Assembly: GCA_032622095.1 (NCBI GenBank)
Contig: CP136062.1
Location: forward strand, 159,212,875-159,276,874
Direction of reading: 5' to 3'
From: Siphonodentalium dalli
Taxonomy: Eukaryota; Mollusca; Scaphopoda; Gadilida; Siphonodentaliidae
Length of the DNA stretch: 64,000 nucleotides
Shown: in pieces, positions 1-11,280 of the stretch
Layout: every line of letters starts with the position of its first letter
Position numbering within the stretch: the first letter of the stretch is position 1
Notes under the pieces: generated by a model
Databases searched by the model: none
What the model saw: only the letters and a program-made list of their open reading frames with translations
What the model was told of the DNA's origin: nothing
Made by a program: the position numbers and the translations under genes

Positions 1-225
1 ATCTGACACACAAAAAAAACCTTGATTTTAGAGTTATCCATCTTCATCAACTTTCATACGGCCACTAAATATTCCAGGTGGTTAAAGATAATAGATTTTA
101 AAAATTGATATCTGCTTATTCTGAGCTTTGAGGAATGGGTTCCTCGATTTGAATAAAATATTTTTTACCCCCGAAGACAAATAAAACATAACTGAGGGGT
201 GCTTAATCGGATCGAGTAGCTTTAA
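1..225. mobile_element. KG element, truncated by the window start
   Basis: This is the right part of a dispersed element seen more fully at 24432-24921. Shared text includes GGGTTCCTCGATTTGAATAAAATATTTTTTACCCCCGAAG-like sequence around 138-175, and the end CGGATCGAGTAGCT followed by TTAA (222-225). It has no coding potential. Confidence 0.6.
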
Positions 226-345
226 TAGTAAGATGTGAATTGTTGAAAAGGTTTGTGTAAGGATTTATGAAAATAGCTAATCGTTATCGCCAAGGTATGG
301 GTTAAACATCTGCCGATCGTGATCGGCCTCTCGTTTATCATGTTT
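226..345. repeat. FN element, 3' end fragment
   Basis: Carries the conserved FN tail: the phrase CGCCAAGGTATGGG, then the palindrome GCCGATCGTGATCGGC (312-327), then CTCTCGTT. The same tail recurs at 7500-7571, 35298-35346 and 36205-36255. Confidence 0.6.
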
Positions 346-676
346 TTTAAATAAATGTTTCTTACAATTTTTAGGACATAAAATAAAAAAAAACATCCAT
401 TACCCTGCAGGGAGCCCCACACATATATAGAAGCACATACATGTAGAAGAGTGTCGTCTGCTCATGTTTGTCTGGGGCTCTGTATGGGTGAAATTATAAA
501 ATTGTTAAAGAATACAAGAACAAATTTTTAAAATTGTAAAAAATTGTTAGGCCAATGCATTCTTTTATATATGCGAGGCGACCTATGGTTGACTCGCATA
601 TATAAGAGAATGCATTGGCACAGGGTAAAAAAATCCCGACTTCCGACTGGATTTGATATGGCGGGTCACATATACA
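342..676. mobile_element. HP hairpin MITE, partial
   Basis: Contains the CCCTGCAGGG-centred block (near 403-412) and the 70-bp hairpin GCCAATGCATTC...GAATGCATTGGC (550-619). It ends with TCCCGACTTCCGACTGG and GATATGGCGGGTCACATAT, the right terminus of the HP family. The left terminus is missing. Other copies are at 2237-2690, 45633-45868 and 54075-54520. Confidence 0.65.
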
Positions 677-907
677 GAATACAATTAAGTTTCACCATTC
701 AGATGCTACAGGTACATGTATATAATAAAGAATAATGAAATGAAGCAATAACGATATAAACACGCTATAATAAATATATTGAGCTGTATTGCGGTTATGT
801 TGCACCATCTCCTTATTTAGAATATATGCACGTGCCGGTTATGATTACTCTACCACCATAGTATTTGGCACGTGATTTAATTTTCCATAGGTTATGAGAA
901 AATACTA
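677..907. other. No recognised feature
   Basis: AT-rich intronic sequence with no coding or repeat signature that I can support. Confidence 0.4.
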
Positions 908-1476
908 ACTATAGCATGGGGTAGGAACTGCTCCATGAGAAAAAATCCTCTTGTGATTTTCGGTCCAGTTCACTATCGATCTGTGTCCAGTTCACTTGCG
1001 AGTTTCTTGTACTTGGTCCAAAACAGATGTGCTTTACACCATGTACCAAACTACCGTATCGTAATAACCAATAGCGATTAAATTCAAACAAAAGTGAGTC
1101 CAGTGTGAAGTTTTAGTTCAAATATATGTGCACACTTATTTTACCAAAAATCTGTTGCATAGATGTTCGTATAGTGAACGGATCTTATCAATGTGAACTG
1201 GGACCCATCACTAGTGAACTGGAACATTTCTTAAAATGGAAAAATTCTACTATTCCACATTTACTTAACAATTTCCACCTAGTATGTCTTGATAGTTGAG
1301 GTAGCTGGCAAGGTATATACAATAAATGAACTGCATATATATCTCTGTTGCGTAACACTTGCGTTATTTACCATGGGAAAATCCCCAGTGACCTTGACCA
1401 GATCAGTTAAGAACTGGACCGAAGATCGGAAGAGGTATCAGCCTCGCGTAGCAGTTCCTACCCCGTGTATAGCTTA
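908..1476. mobile_element. Element with terminal inverted repeats (family Q)
   Basis: The ends are an imperfect inverted pair. The left reads CTATAGCATGGGGTAGGAAC (911-930) and the complement of the right reads GCTATACACGGGGTAGGAAC, ending near 1474. Inside, the phrase CAGTTCAC/GTGAACTGG recurs in both orientations at 966, 987, 1193 and 1217. No transposase frame is present. Only one copy was seen here, so the family assignment is tentative. Confidence 0.5.
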
Positions 1477-1850
1477 ATAAACTTTGAGTATCTTTTCAAA
1501 GAAAGCCGGCAAACATTACACGGCACGGGCACAGGGACCACTGAAACCACATTCATCTTATAGTGTTTTGTATACGCATTATCATATCAGTAAAAATATC
1601 ACATTGATAATCTTTGGGAAATGCATTGTATCTCAGATCATCTTGTACCGATTGGCCTGAAATTGTGCGTGTCTTATTCTAGTATGTTCCGCAGGACATG
1701 GTAAAAATTTGGGCGCATTTGGACATGAGGATGATATATTTTTAAATGCACCAAAATCATGACAGATAAAACAGATACGCACACACAGACAAACACTTGA
1801 CTTTTATATAGACAGATAAGAGATTTAAAAAAAAACTTTTATCTTTGCAG
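1477..1850 (+). other. Upstream intron end
   Basis: No coding signal for the first zinc finger was found. Thymidine-rich sequence and ATCTTTGCAG at 1841-1850 form the acceptor of the exon at 1851. Confidence 0.6.
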
Positions 1851-1968
1851 GTGAATAAATGTCTGTTTCACGGACAATGTCCGATTGACCAGCGGACACG
1901 GCGATTCTGTCCCTCGTGTCGGTTAGAGAAGTGCTTTGCTATCGGTATGAAGAAGGATATGATACTGG
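1851..1968 (+). CDS. Nuclear receptor (NR1, HR96/NR1J-like), exon for second zinc finger
   Basis: This internal coding exon encodes 39 residues plus one base of the next codon. It begins after a pyrimidine-rich acceptor ending TTTGCAG and ends at donor GG|GTAAGT. Cysteines at residues 4, 10, 20 and 23 give the C-X5-C-X9-C-X2-C spacing of the second nuclear-receptor zinc finger. RRFCPSCRLEKCFAIGM follows, the conserved end of the DNA-binding domain. The family consists of ligand-regulated transcription factors that bind hormone response elements in the nucleus. The first finger with its P-box, and the start codon, are not in the window, because nothing in 1-1850 encodes them. The phase-1 end (118 nt) fits the exon at 39064, where the split codon becomes Asp. 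The residues after GM (KKDMILDENERQ) resemble HR96/VDR-type receptors more than retinoid or steroid receptors. Subfamily is inference; molluscan NR1P-type receptors are an alternative. Confidence 0.93.
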
Positions 1969-2236
1969 GTAAGTATTTGTAGTTACTCAGAAAAGGTTTT
2001 GTGTATCGGTACTCGGATCAAATTTGCAATTCAAACTCGAATGGATTCTCCCTGAGTTATAAAAGTATATATTGGAATGGTCTATTATTAATTCGGAGGG
2101 GTGTTCAGGGAAAATGAGCAGACGACAGATGAACAATAAGATAATACAAAAGGACTCCTATACAATTGTGGGAAATGTTTAGATTATAGGTTCAACAAAC
2201 AAACGTCCTGTTGCGAAAACCTGTTCCGATGTATTC

Positions 2237-2690
2237 TTTTAAATATATCAAATCCAGTCGTAAGTCAGGATTTTTTTACCCTTTGCCAATGCATTCTCTT
2301 ATATATGCGAGTCGACCATAGGTCGCCTCGCATATATAAGAGAATGCATTGGCCTAACAATTTATCATTTTTTTTAAATAAATGTTTCTTAAAATTTTTA
2401 GGACATAAAATAAAAAACATCCATTACCCTGCAGGGAGCCCCACACATATATAGAAGCATATAGAAGAGTATCATCTGCTCATGTTTGTCTGGGGCTCTG
2501 TGTGGGTAAAATTATAAAATTGTTAAAGAATACAAGAAAAAATTATTAAAATTGTAAAAAAAAGTTAGGCCAATGCTTCTCTTATATATGCGAGGCGACC
2601 TATGGTCGACTCGCATATATAAGAGAATGCATTTGCACAGGGTAAAAAAATCCCGATTTACAACTGGATTTGATATGGCGGGTCACATAT
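2237..2690. mobile_element. HP hairpin MITE, full copy
   Basis: The terminal inverted repeats pair ATATCAAATCCAGTCGTAAG (left) with the complement of CAACTGGATTTGATATGG (right). Two copies of the GCCAATGCATTC hairpin flank a central block with ACCCTGCAGGGAGCCCC. It is non-coding. A PB2 piece abuts its right end. Confidence 0.75.
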
Positions 2691-2866
2691 AAGAGAATAA
2701 ATTGGCCGAACAATATTTTACCTTGACATTGTAAGCCAGTTCATTCTCTTATATATGTGAAGCTTCCCATGGGAGACTTGCATATATAAGAGAATGCATT
2801 GGCACAGGATCTTTAATGATCGATGCACAAGCGCAGCTCCCATTATGGACTTCATGAAACGGTTAA
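2691..2866. mobile_element. PB2 MITE, partial
   Basis: The left part is lost or fused to the HP element. One complete hairpin (2729-2804) is followed by the PB2 end GCAGCTCCCATTATGGACTTCATGAAACGG and TTAA at 2863-2866. The terminus is a degenerate TCATGAAAGGGTTAA. Confidence 0.65.
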
Positions 2867-3622
2867 GTGTCACTTTATTTATAGTATTTCATGTATTTAT
2901 CTAAAAAAAAAATATTACTTTGATGCGATAAGATAAAAGTGAGATATTACTGTGTCTAATTTATGCATGAATATTGTGAGTCACTTAACAATTATTTATC
3001 ATACCTTACTCGTATTTTAATTTTTGCAGTACTATATTTTTTTAATCCATTTTGAATTCATGCAGCACAAAATTGCACCCTATAGTGCGTGAATTCAAAA
3101 GAAAAAAAATATATTTTCCTAAAAGTATTGTATCCAATGGTAGTTTCATTTGTAATTGTTCATCAATGTAATTTGAAAACCCACCACGATGTGAAGTACT
3201 GTAATTAATCTAGGGTATGTGACCTTGTCCCCACATCTGGTTGTAACTATCAATCTGATTGGCTACAATGTCACGTTTAAATCACCATGTCCCTTCACCC
3301 TTGACTGCGTGGTATAAGCGAACATGCACGAAACATGGGGGGGGTATATGATCATGTAAAACATCGGAGATATATGAATTACCCTTGAACAAGCAGGTTC
3401 CACCAATCGTGACGTTGCTCTCTCATGCCGAGTATGGATACTGAATTATTCTTATTGGCGTGAATTAATCGGAGAACCTATGAAAAACACTCTTAATTTA
3501 AGGAGACATGGCTATTGTTGTGGGGACAAAATCGTTATCCCCAGCAACACCGTGGGGTACATGGAGATTGAATACCTGGATGTATCTTTTTTCAAAATCA
3601 ACATCCAGGTTTTAAATTGTCG
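2867..3622. other. Unique-looking intronic sequence
   Basis: AT-rich, with a short poly-A tract near 2903 and an imperfect self-complementary block around 3050-3095 (TTTTTTTAATCCATTTTGAATTC with its complement). No gene or known family was identified. Confidence 0.4.
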
Positions 3623-3630
3623 AAGATAAC

Positions 3631-3781
3631 TAAGCCTTGAAATAGTGTGTCTGTCATTTGCAGAATAAGGTTCCCAGAGGGTGAATTTAGTGATGCTAAC
3701 CCGCTATGCGGGGTAGCATCACTAAATTCACCCTCTGGGGACCTCATTTTGCAAATGACAGGCACACTATTTCAAGGCTTG
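3631..3781. mobile_element. HC hAT-like hairpin MITE with 8-bp target duplication
   Basis: A nearly perfect palindrome with ends AAGCCTTGAAATAG / CTATTTCAAGGCTTG and core GAGGTTCCCAGAGGGTGAA with its complement. It is flanked by the exact 8-bp duplication AAGATAAC (3623-3630 and 3782-3789). Eight-bp duplications and short CA-starting termini are typical of the hAT superfamily. No coding capacity. Confidence 0.8.
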
Positions 3782-4062
3782 AAGATAACTAATAACAGCC
3801 ACACACTGTGTTGATCTATCTGCAACCTGGACACTGTGTTGTTCTTAACCTCCATGACTGATGTGTAAGCAGTATGAGGTCCCCAGAAGGAGAATTGGTG
3901 ATGCTAGCCCGCTATGCGGGGTAGCATCACTAAAGTCACCCTCTGGGGACCTCATTTTGCAAATGACATGCACACTATTTCAAGGCTTGAAGATAACTAC
4001 CGGTAATAACAGCCTCACCTCTGTGTAATATGTTGATCTGCAACCTGGACACTGTGTTGTTG
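3782..4062. repeat. Tandem duplication carrying a second HC copy
   Basis: The text from AAGATAACTA through AACCTCCATGACTG (3782-3860) recurs at 3990-4076. Between them is an HC copy (3862-3989) lacking its left arm. The arrangement suggests one duplication that included the right HC arm and about 85 bp of flank. Confidence 0.65.
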
Positions 4063-4621
4063 TTAACCTCCATGACTGGAGCTTTCTGAAATTTTGCGAA
4101 AACCCTGTGCCAATGCATTCTGAGAATTTCTCTTATATATGTAAGTCTCCCATACTCTCAGGTGCCTAATAATCATGATGGTATAATAATAGTGATGAAT
4201 AGGGATTTCGGCTGAAATTAATAATAGTGATGACAATTGCACACTATGTCTCAATGCTAAATAATAGTAGAGAAAATTAGGCGAGGATGATCCTCCAGGG
4301 AGGTACTAAATCACTTGAATATATTAAAAATGGTCAAGCACTTTCTATAACAGTTTATCTTCATCAGGACCAGGATGGCATGGGTAGATGCAGATTTTGC
4401 CAATCCTTTCATACTCTAGGTTGGTTGGGTGTGTATTTGATTGGTCAGTGGGTAGATGTCAAGGGGTTATGGACACAGAAGAGGTCTAAATAATAGTGAT
4501 CGTTTGGAATTTTCTCCAAAATTAAAAATCGTACTGACAGGGAGACTCGCATATATAAGAGAATGCACTGGCACAGATCTTTAATGCTGCACCAGCGCAG
4601 CTCCCATCATGAAAGAGTTAA
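4063..4621. mobile_element. PB2 MITE interrupted by about 385 bp
   Basis: The left part begins TTAACCTCCATGACTGGAGC (4063) and enters the hairpin arm. The right part resumes at GGGAGACTCGCATATATAAG (4540) and ends CATGAAAGAG TTAA (4618-4621). The intervening 4155-4539 has no recognised family and no convincing reading frame. Confidence 0.65.
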
Positions 4622-4906
4622 GTATCCCCTTTTATTACACCCTGTTCCTTAAAAACACACAATTTCGTCATCGTTGGCCGTGTCATATTCTTCAAGTGAT
4701 TCCACACATGCGAGGAATTGGCCACATGACAAAACTGTAGAATCGTTTATCTGATATCTGATTCTCCGAATAAACCACTGATTCTCCGAAAATCAAACGC
4801 TGATTATCTGAAGATTTTTTCAGATAATTTTATTCCAGTGTCTATAAAGAAAGATGAATTTAAAGAGTTCAGAAAGATATTACTTTGATTATTGGATTTT
4901 TAAGTG
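4622..4906. other. Unique sequence with a short CTGATTCTCCG repeat
   Basis: A phrase around GATTCTCCGAATAAACC occurs at about 4760-4815 and again at 5192-5258, on the other side of the HC element. The HC element therefore sits between two copies of a short repeat. Confidence 0.4.
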
Positions 4907-4914
4907 TACAACAC

Positions 4915-5168
4915 CAGTCCTTGAAATAGGGTGTCTGCTATTTGCAGAATGAGGTCCCCAGAGGGTGAAATTAGTGATGCTACCCCGCATAGCGTGCTAG
5001 CATCACCAAATTCACCCTCTGGGAACCTCATTCTGCTGAGGTGTAAGCAGAATGAGGTCCCCAGAGGGTGAATTTGGTGATGCTAGCCCACTATGCGGGG
5101 TAGCATCACTAAATTCACCCTCTGGGGACCTCATTCTGCAAATGACAGGCACACTATTTCAAGGCTTG
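4915..5168. mobile_element. HC MITE, double-core copy
   Basis: Two palindromic GAGGTCCCCAGAGGGTGAA cores are joined through TGAGGTGTAAGCAG, with outer ends CAGTCCTTGAAATAG and CTATTTCAAGGCTTG. Flanking octamers TACAACAC and TACAGTAC match at 6 of 8 positions, consistent with a decayed 8-bp duplication. Confidence 0.75.
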
Positions 5169-5346
5169 TACAGTACATACCACATGTATAATAATTTGTC
5201 TGAATCTCCGAATAAAACACTGATTCTCCGAAAATCAAACCCTGATTCTCCAAAGATATGATTATATAGTATGATGAAGCGCTTGGTAGAATCATCGTTG
5301 CTAATTTTGAGCGATTAAAGTACTGGTATATAGAGCATCCAGTTTT

Positions 5347-5645
5347 TATGTGTACCATACCATAGTAGTTGAATTGACCACTCGTCATTTGTCCGTCCAT
5401 CCGTCTAGTCGTCTATCTGTCCTTAGACACTTTTATGCATAGTGCAATAACTGAAACATTTTTCATCTGATCGGAACCAAATTTGGTATGTGAGTTTTTC
5501 AGCCCAAAATACAAATCAAGTTCGAATATCGGTTTGATCTGATTTTGTTTTACTTCTGTCCTAGGGAGAAGTAAGTGACTTGAGCTGTTAAGTTTCACGG
5601 ATTGTCCATGAGACTCTCGGATTGCTATATCGAAAACCTCTAAAA
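5347..5645. repeat. FN 5' fragment and adjoining dispersed repeat S
   Basis: Positions 5347-5566 match the FN start: TACCATACCATAGTA, then GATTGACCACTCGTC, GTCCGTCC and CCCAAAATACA. Positions 5577-5645 (AGCTGTTAAGTTTCACGG and following) recur at 57453-57520, an otherwise unrelated place. Confidence 0.6.
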
Positions 5646-5696
5646 AAACTACCTTTGTACATGTAACTCTGGTTCATTTTTACTTATTTAAAAAAA

Positions 5697-7571
5697 AGTT
5701 TCTGCTTTTTATGTTTACCCATACCATAGTATGGTAAACATAGTGTCGTTGCCCGGATTGACCACTCGTCGTTCGTCCGTCTGTCTGTCTGTCTGTCCTT
5801 CTGTCTGTCTGTCTGTCTGTCCGTAGACACTTTACGAGTAATGCGATAACTCAAACATTTTCTATCCAATCGAAACCAAATTTTGTATGTGAGTTTCACA
5901 GCCAAAAATACAGATCGAGTTCGAATATGGGTTTGATCCGATTTATTTTAAAGGAGTTATGACTCTTTTTTCGAAAATAAAAAAAATAAAAAAAAAATCC
6001 GATGCTCTAACCGAAATATTTTTTTGTCCGATTGTGTTCATATTTGATATGTAGGTTTATGATGACACACCCCTCACCTGTATAGTTTTTGGTATTGATT
6101 GGTTGATCAGTTTAGAAAATAATTAACCCTTTACACACATGCTATCCAATGCAATAAGTTGAACATATTTCTTCTGATCTGCCTCATATTTCTTACCTAG
6201 GTTTTTCTTAGCACGTTCTTCATCTGTATGGTTTTTGGTATTGTTTAATTAACCCTTTTCACTCTTGTTTACTTAGAATTCACCCAAGCTGCTATGACTC
6301 AAAACATTTTTCATCTGATCAACACAAAATTTGGTATATGAATTTATCACCCCTAAATACAGATCAAGTTCGAATATGGGTTTGATCCGATATATTTTAA
6401 CAGAGTTATGACCCTTTATAATTCAAGTAATTACTGCTGGGAATTTGAAGAGAACATATATCCCCCAGCAATGTGTGTTATTGAAATGAGTTAATTATCA
6501 CTATGACATTAGATACTACATGCTATAAAGCATGATAGTGGTACCACTGGCTGGCTGGACTTGTTATCATAATTATGTCAAACTGTGATTGATTACTCAC
6601 TCTCTGGTGGAGTTCTGCTTTCTGTGCAATATGAAGTTAACCCCTTTGTTGAAACAGGTTTATTACATTAGCTATATGCACACACTATATGACACCTATT
6701 CTAAAATAATAAATTGGAATAGTCCATTGTTACTTTGTAGTGTTGTTTTACAGACATTGTTCTTTACAAACACTGTTGTCTTATCTTAGACAAAAATTTA
6801 TCCACACATTCCTTAGTTCCATAACATGATGTCATTGAAAATGATTAACCCTCTCCACACATCATATGGTTTTGATGCTTTTCATTTAATCATTCTCCTA
6901 TGTTATGTCCAGGTTGATGGTGATCCACTTTTGATTTGCATGGATTTGGGATTAAAATTAAACCATTCCATAGACACATATTATGCGATAGACAGATATA
7001 ATATTATCCCTTTCACTTTGAGCCAGGTTCAGTAAGGGTTTCAATACATCACCAATTGAATATTCATCATTAGAGGAAATGTCTTATTTTGAAATTCCCT
7101 CAATTGCATTTGGGCTGCAGGATAATATTAATGGTGCTGGTATTCTTGAGACTGACTTATTGTATGGGGTTCTAAATCCAATGACATGCTTTTCATAGAC
7201 TATTTTGTGTTTATCAGTTCATTAGTTTGGGTAAGATTAACCCCATTCTATCCGATTTGATAACTCAAATATTTCCATTGATTATGTTTATAGTTCTTGG
7301 CATAGTTGACGATAACACACCCCTAACCTGCATAGTGAGGGTCATTTGGTTTATTTGCTTAAAAATATTAACATCCTCCACCAATCCTGTTGACACAATG
7401 TGATAACTAAATATTTTTCACACGATCACTATATAAAGTGTGAATTGTTGAAACTTTTGCACTCATGAAAAGGTTGGTGTAAGGATTTATAAAATTTATA
7501 AAAATAGCTAATCGCTATCGCCAAGGTATGGGTTAAACATCTGCCGATCGTGATCGGCCTCTCGTTTTTAT
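5697..7571 (+). mobile_element. FN element, long copy (unclassified)
   Basis: Begins with the palindromic TTTACCCATACCATAGTATGG and a GTCCGTCTGTCTG tract. Several degenerate repeats of a roughly 130-150 bp unit follow (ATTTGGTATATGAGTTT, CACACCCCTCACCTG, GTTATGACCC). It ends with CGCCAAGG, GCCGATCGTGATCGGC and CTCTCGTT. The same start and end delimit the copies at 34123-35346 and 35347-36255. No open frame for a transposase or reverse transcriptase is visible, so the class is unknown. Confidence 0.55.
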
Positions 7572-7624
7572 TTGTTAATAAATTATTTTTATTATTAACA
7601 CATAAATTATTTTTATTTATTTGT

Positions 7625-8040
7625 TAATAAATGGTGGAATGTGATTTCTTTGGGAGGTTAAACCATTCGTTTCATAGTTATTCTTATTTTGTACTTTCGG
7701 TTTTGCGCATATCTGGCTGTATCCAGTGGAATTCTGAGTATTTTTACTTGCAAATTGGAGGTGGTCCCTCCCGCAAAAATCTCAATGGTAGTTTCATAGT
7801 TATTCTTATTTTGTACTTTCGGTTTTGCGCATATCTGGCTGTATCCAGTGGAATTCTGAGTATTTTTACTTGCAAATTGGAGGTGGTCCCTCCCGCAAAA
7901 ATCTCAATGGTAGTTTAACAGGTGATCGCCCATTGAAGGTGATATATAGAATAAACCAGTCGGTGAACAGGAAATGTGGTTGCAAATTGGAGGTGGTCCC
8001 TCCTGCAAAAATCTCTATGATAGCCATTTTCAATACTTAA
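7625..8040 (+). repeat. Repeat M with 122-bp tandem duplication
   Basis: A unit containing TTTTGCGCATATCTGGCTG and GGAGGTGGTCCCTCCCGC is present twice in direct tandem with 122-bp spacing (starting 7671 and 7793), with a third partial unit to 8022. A diverged relative including GTGATCGCCCATTGAAGG lies at 57712-58285. The open frames here only reflect the repeat. Confidence 0.7.
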
Positions 8041-8168
8041 CATGTTTGCTTCTCACTGATATACCAGTATGTATATGACCAAACAGAATATTCAAAGTGT
8101 ATTTCCTGATTAATATGCTGTACTTATTCAATATAATGGTTTTATAAATGAGTTCTTATATTATTAGC
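8041..8168 (+). repeat. Dispersed repeat R
   Basis: ATACCAGTATGTATATG followed by AAAGTGTATTTCCTGATTA resembles 30975-31050 and 49050-49120, both next to TCTCCCTGATAACAG-type repeats. The boundary is uncertain. Confidence 0.4.
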
Positions 8169-9790
8169 TCAACTTTACTTTGTTAAGTTTGAGCTATTGC
8201 CATGGCTTGGTATCCGTCGTGTGTGTGCGTGATTCGTCAACAATTTCCTTTAGCACGGGCTACAGTTCGTACCTTTGGTCCGATTATTATGAAATTTGTC
8301 ATGGATGTTGACATTGACATGTAGATGGGAACGAGTCATTTTGGGGTCATTTGGAAAAAAAACATGGCCGCCAGTGGCCATCTTGGATTTCAAAATTCAA
8401 TCCATTAGCACGGGCTACAGGTCGTACTGTTTGTCTGATCATCATGAAAGTAGTCATTGATGTTAATATTGACATGTAGATGGGAACGAGTAATTTTGGG
8501 GTCATTCGGCCCAAAAACATGGCCGCCAGCAGCCATCTTGGATTTTACTCTTTGTATGACTAAATCCTTTAGCACGGGCTACAGGTCGTACTTTTAGTCT
8601 GATCATCATAAAATTTGTCATGGCTGTTGAAATTGGAATGTAGATGGGAACGAGTCATTTTGGGGTCATTCGGACAAAAAACATGGCAGCCAGCTGCCAT
8701 CTTGGATTTCAAAATTTAATCCATTAGCACGGGCCACAGGTCGTACTGTTCGTCTGATCATCATGAAATTTGTCATGGATGATAATATTGACATATAGAT
8801 GGGAACGAGTAATTTTGGGGTGATTCGGCCAAAAAACATGGCCGCCAGCAGCCATCTTGGATTTTACTCTTTGTATGACTAAATTCTTTAGCACGGGCTG
8901 CAGGTCGTACCTTTAGTCTGATCATCATAAAATTTGTCAAGAATGTTAATAATGACATGTAGATGGGAACGAGTCATTTTGGGGTCATTCGGCCAAAAAA
9001 CATGGCCGCCAGCAGCCATCTTGTATTTTACTCTTTGTATGACTAAATCCTTTAGCACGGGCTACAGGGCGTACCTTTAGTCTGATCATCATAAAATTTG
9101 TCATGGCTGTTGAAATTGGAATGTAGATGGGAACAAGTCATTTTGGGGTCATTCGGACAAAAAACATGGCCGCCAGCGGCCATCTTGGATTTCAAAATTT
9201 AATCCATTAGCACGGGCCACAGGTCGTACTGTTCGTCTGATCATCATGAAATTTGTCATGGATGTTAATATTGACATGTAGATGGGAACGAGTAATTTTG
9301 GGGTCATTTGGCCAAAAAACATGGCCACCTGCAGCCATCTTGGATTTTACTCTTTGTATGACTAAATTCTTTAGCATGGGCTACAGGTCGTACCTTTAGT
9401 CTGATCGTCATAAATTTGTCATGGATGTTAACGATGACATGTAGATGGGAAACGACTCATTTTGGGGTCATTCGGCCGAAAACATGGCCACCAGCAGCCA
9501 TCTTGGATTTTACTCTTTGTATGACTAAATTCTTTAGCATGGGTTACAGGTCGTACCTTTAGTCTGATCGTCATAAAATTTGTCATGGATGTTAACGATG
9601 ACATGTAGATGGGAACGACTCATTTTGGGGTCATTCGGCCGAAAACATGGCCGCCAGCAGCCATCTTGGATTTTACTTTTCTCTTCATGTCTATAAACTA
9701 GTATTAGACATTCAACTTTCCACATTCCTAATCGCTCCATTGACTGTGATACATTAAATTATTCCCTTTCCAAGTTGAGCTACAGTGTCA
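8169..9790 (+). repeat. Large minisatellite, about nine 150-168 bp units
   Basis: Units start at TTAGCACGGGCTACAGG near 8254, 8403, 8573, 8725, 8891, 9054, 9211, 9374 and 9537. Each contains TGATCATCATGAAATTTG, GTAGATGGGAACGAG, TTTTGGGGTCATTCGG, ACATGGCCGCCAGC and CCATCTTGG. Two unit endings occur, ATTTTACTCTTTGTATGAC and ATTTCAAAATTTAATCC, often alternating, which suggests a higher-order unit. Flanking TTGAGCTA and CATTCCTAATCGCTCC recur beside diverged relatives at 19735-20040 and 20490-21110. Confidence 0.85.
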
Positions 9791-10447
9791 TTGACACTTT
9801 CATTATCTGAGCGACTCCCACCAATATAAATATGAATCATTCTGCTCTCATATTATTTTATTTCTGTCTGACATGCTTTTATTACCTTTTATTAGAAACA
9901 CCCCTCCAAATGAATAATAGATTGCTTCAATCTGAAGACATTGTCTTAGTGTTGCACTGTAGAAGTCTGCAGACAGCAAATATTCATTGTGGATTGCCAA
10001 GGACTACTGAGATAACAAGGACTACACATGCATCTTGATAATCAGCAATATTAAAGCAGACCCAACCAATGTCTGCCATGATAATGGGCCATGTTCTAAT
10101 TACAAACTGAATTTATACATATATGTGTAGAGCATGCAACTATGGCCAACCTAGGCTTTTTATAAATGAGAACATGGAATTAGCCCTTTCATCACTGAGT
10201 ATTTAGTTTAGAAATGGTTAAAATTTTAAGTTACGATTTCTGTTTGAAATAAGATCAAAATAACTCACTCAATACATGTGTATACCAGAGTCGAAAGATG
10301 TAAAAAGTCATTCCAAAAGTACACAAAATGTACCATGTTATAAAAATATCTGGTGCTTTTTACTCTAAATTAAGTACATTCGATTTTAAAACACCAAGTA
10401 CTAATTTATAATACATCAAAATTATTAATGCGATAGTCTGGAATGTT
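9791..10447. other. Sequence with PB3-like remnants
   Basis: AATGAATAATAGAT near 9909 and AGCCCTTTCATCACTGAG with AGAAATGGTTAA (10183-10219) look like decayed PB3 pieces. The rest is unassigned AT-rich sequence. Confidence 0.35.
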
Positions 10448-10839
10448 TTAATCCTTTCTATACTAAATACTCATTGGTGAGTAGTTCCCATAGGAAATGA
10501 TCTGATAATAATTATATTTATTGCACACACAATGGCTTATTTGTGCGAAATACAGAAGATTTCAAAACGCCCAATAAAAAAATGTGTATTGAACAATACA
10601 AACCGATTATGTCAACGTCAATGGCGACATCGACTTTAACAGAAAATTTCTTCATTAATTTATTAGATATAGTCTACATAAATGACTGAATCCTTTTGCT
10701 CTAGTATTATCGTTTTGTCTGTCTTCTATTTGCTTTTATTACAGTTTTAATTGTACACCCCATTACATGAAATAATAGATCGTTCCAGTCTATACTTTAT
10801 AACTGAATGGGAGAGTCTATTCAGCATAGACAGGGTTAA
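10448..10839. mobile_element. PB3 MITE flanked by TTAA
   Basis: Begins TTAATCCTTTCTATACTAAA and ends CATAGACAGGGTTAA, with TTAA at both edges. Internal ACTCATTGGTGAGTAGTTCC and TAATAGATCGTTCCAG match the copy at 61230-61490. TTAA flanks and CCTTT ends suggest a piggyBac-type origin. Confidence 0.65.
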
Positions 10840-10892
10840 TATTCATGACTAGAGACTGTGATGGAGTATTTCATGCAATAAATCTTTCAGTG

Positions 10893-11280
10893 AAAGCACG
10901 GTTGTCGGTTGGCCTTCAGGATGGGTATGCTGTTAAAAAAGTCACATCCTTTAAAAACACAATAAACAATTAATAGATAATTATAGACACAGTTTGTTCT
11001 CGTACCAATCATAAATATCGCGAAAATAGTATGTTATTGTCAAGTTTTTATGCTTTGTTATGTAAACAAAAGCCAAAAATGTGACAGAACCTGGCCTTTG
11101 TTTACATAACAGAGCATACAACCACTTGACAATAACATACTATTTACACAATATTTATGATTGGTATGAAAACAAAATATTTCTATATTTTAATATTCTT
11201 TCTGTTTATGGAAGTTTTAATGGGTGTGACTATTTTGAACATCATACACACTGGGAAGGCCATCTGTGCCTTTAACATAC
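10893..11280. mobile_element. Foldback element P, copy 1
   Basis: A long imperfect inverted repeat. GTCACATCC, TATGTTATTGTCAAG and GTTATGTAAACAAA in the left half are answered by TTTGTTTACATAAC, CTTGACAATAACATA and GATTGGTATG... GTGTGACTATTTTG in the right half. The outer arms carry GGCCTTC and GAAGGCC. A relative lies at 16532-16925. Confidence 0.65.

Noticed and set aside
550-619. TATATATA in hairpins as core promoters
   Set aside because: The motif is part of a palindrome present in dozens of copies and does not precede any gene here.
1-1850. First zinc-finger exon of the receptor
   Set aside because: No C-X2-C ... CKGFFRR-type coding stretch was found on the + strand, so it must lie upstream of the window.
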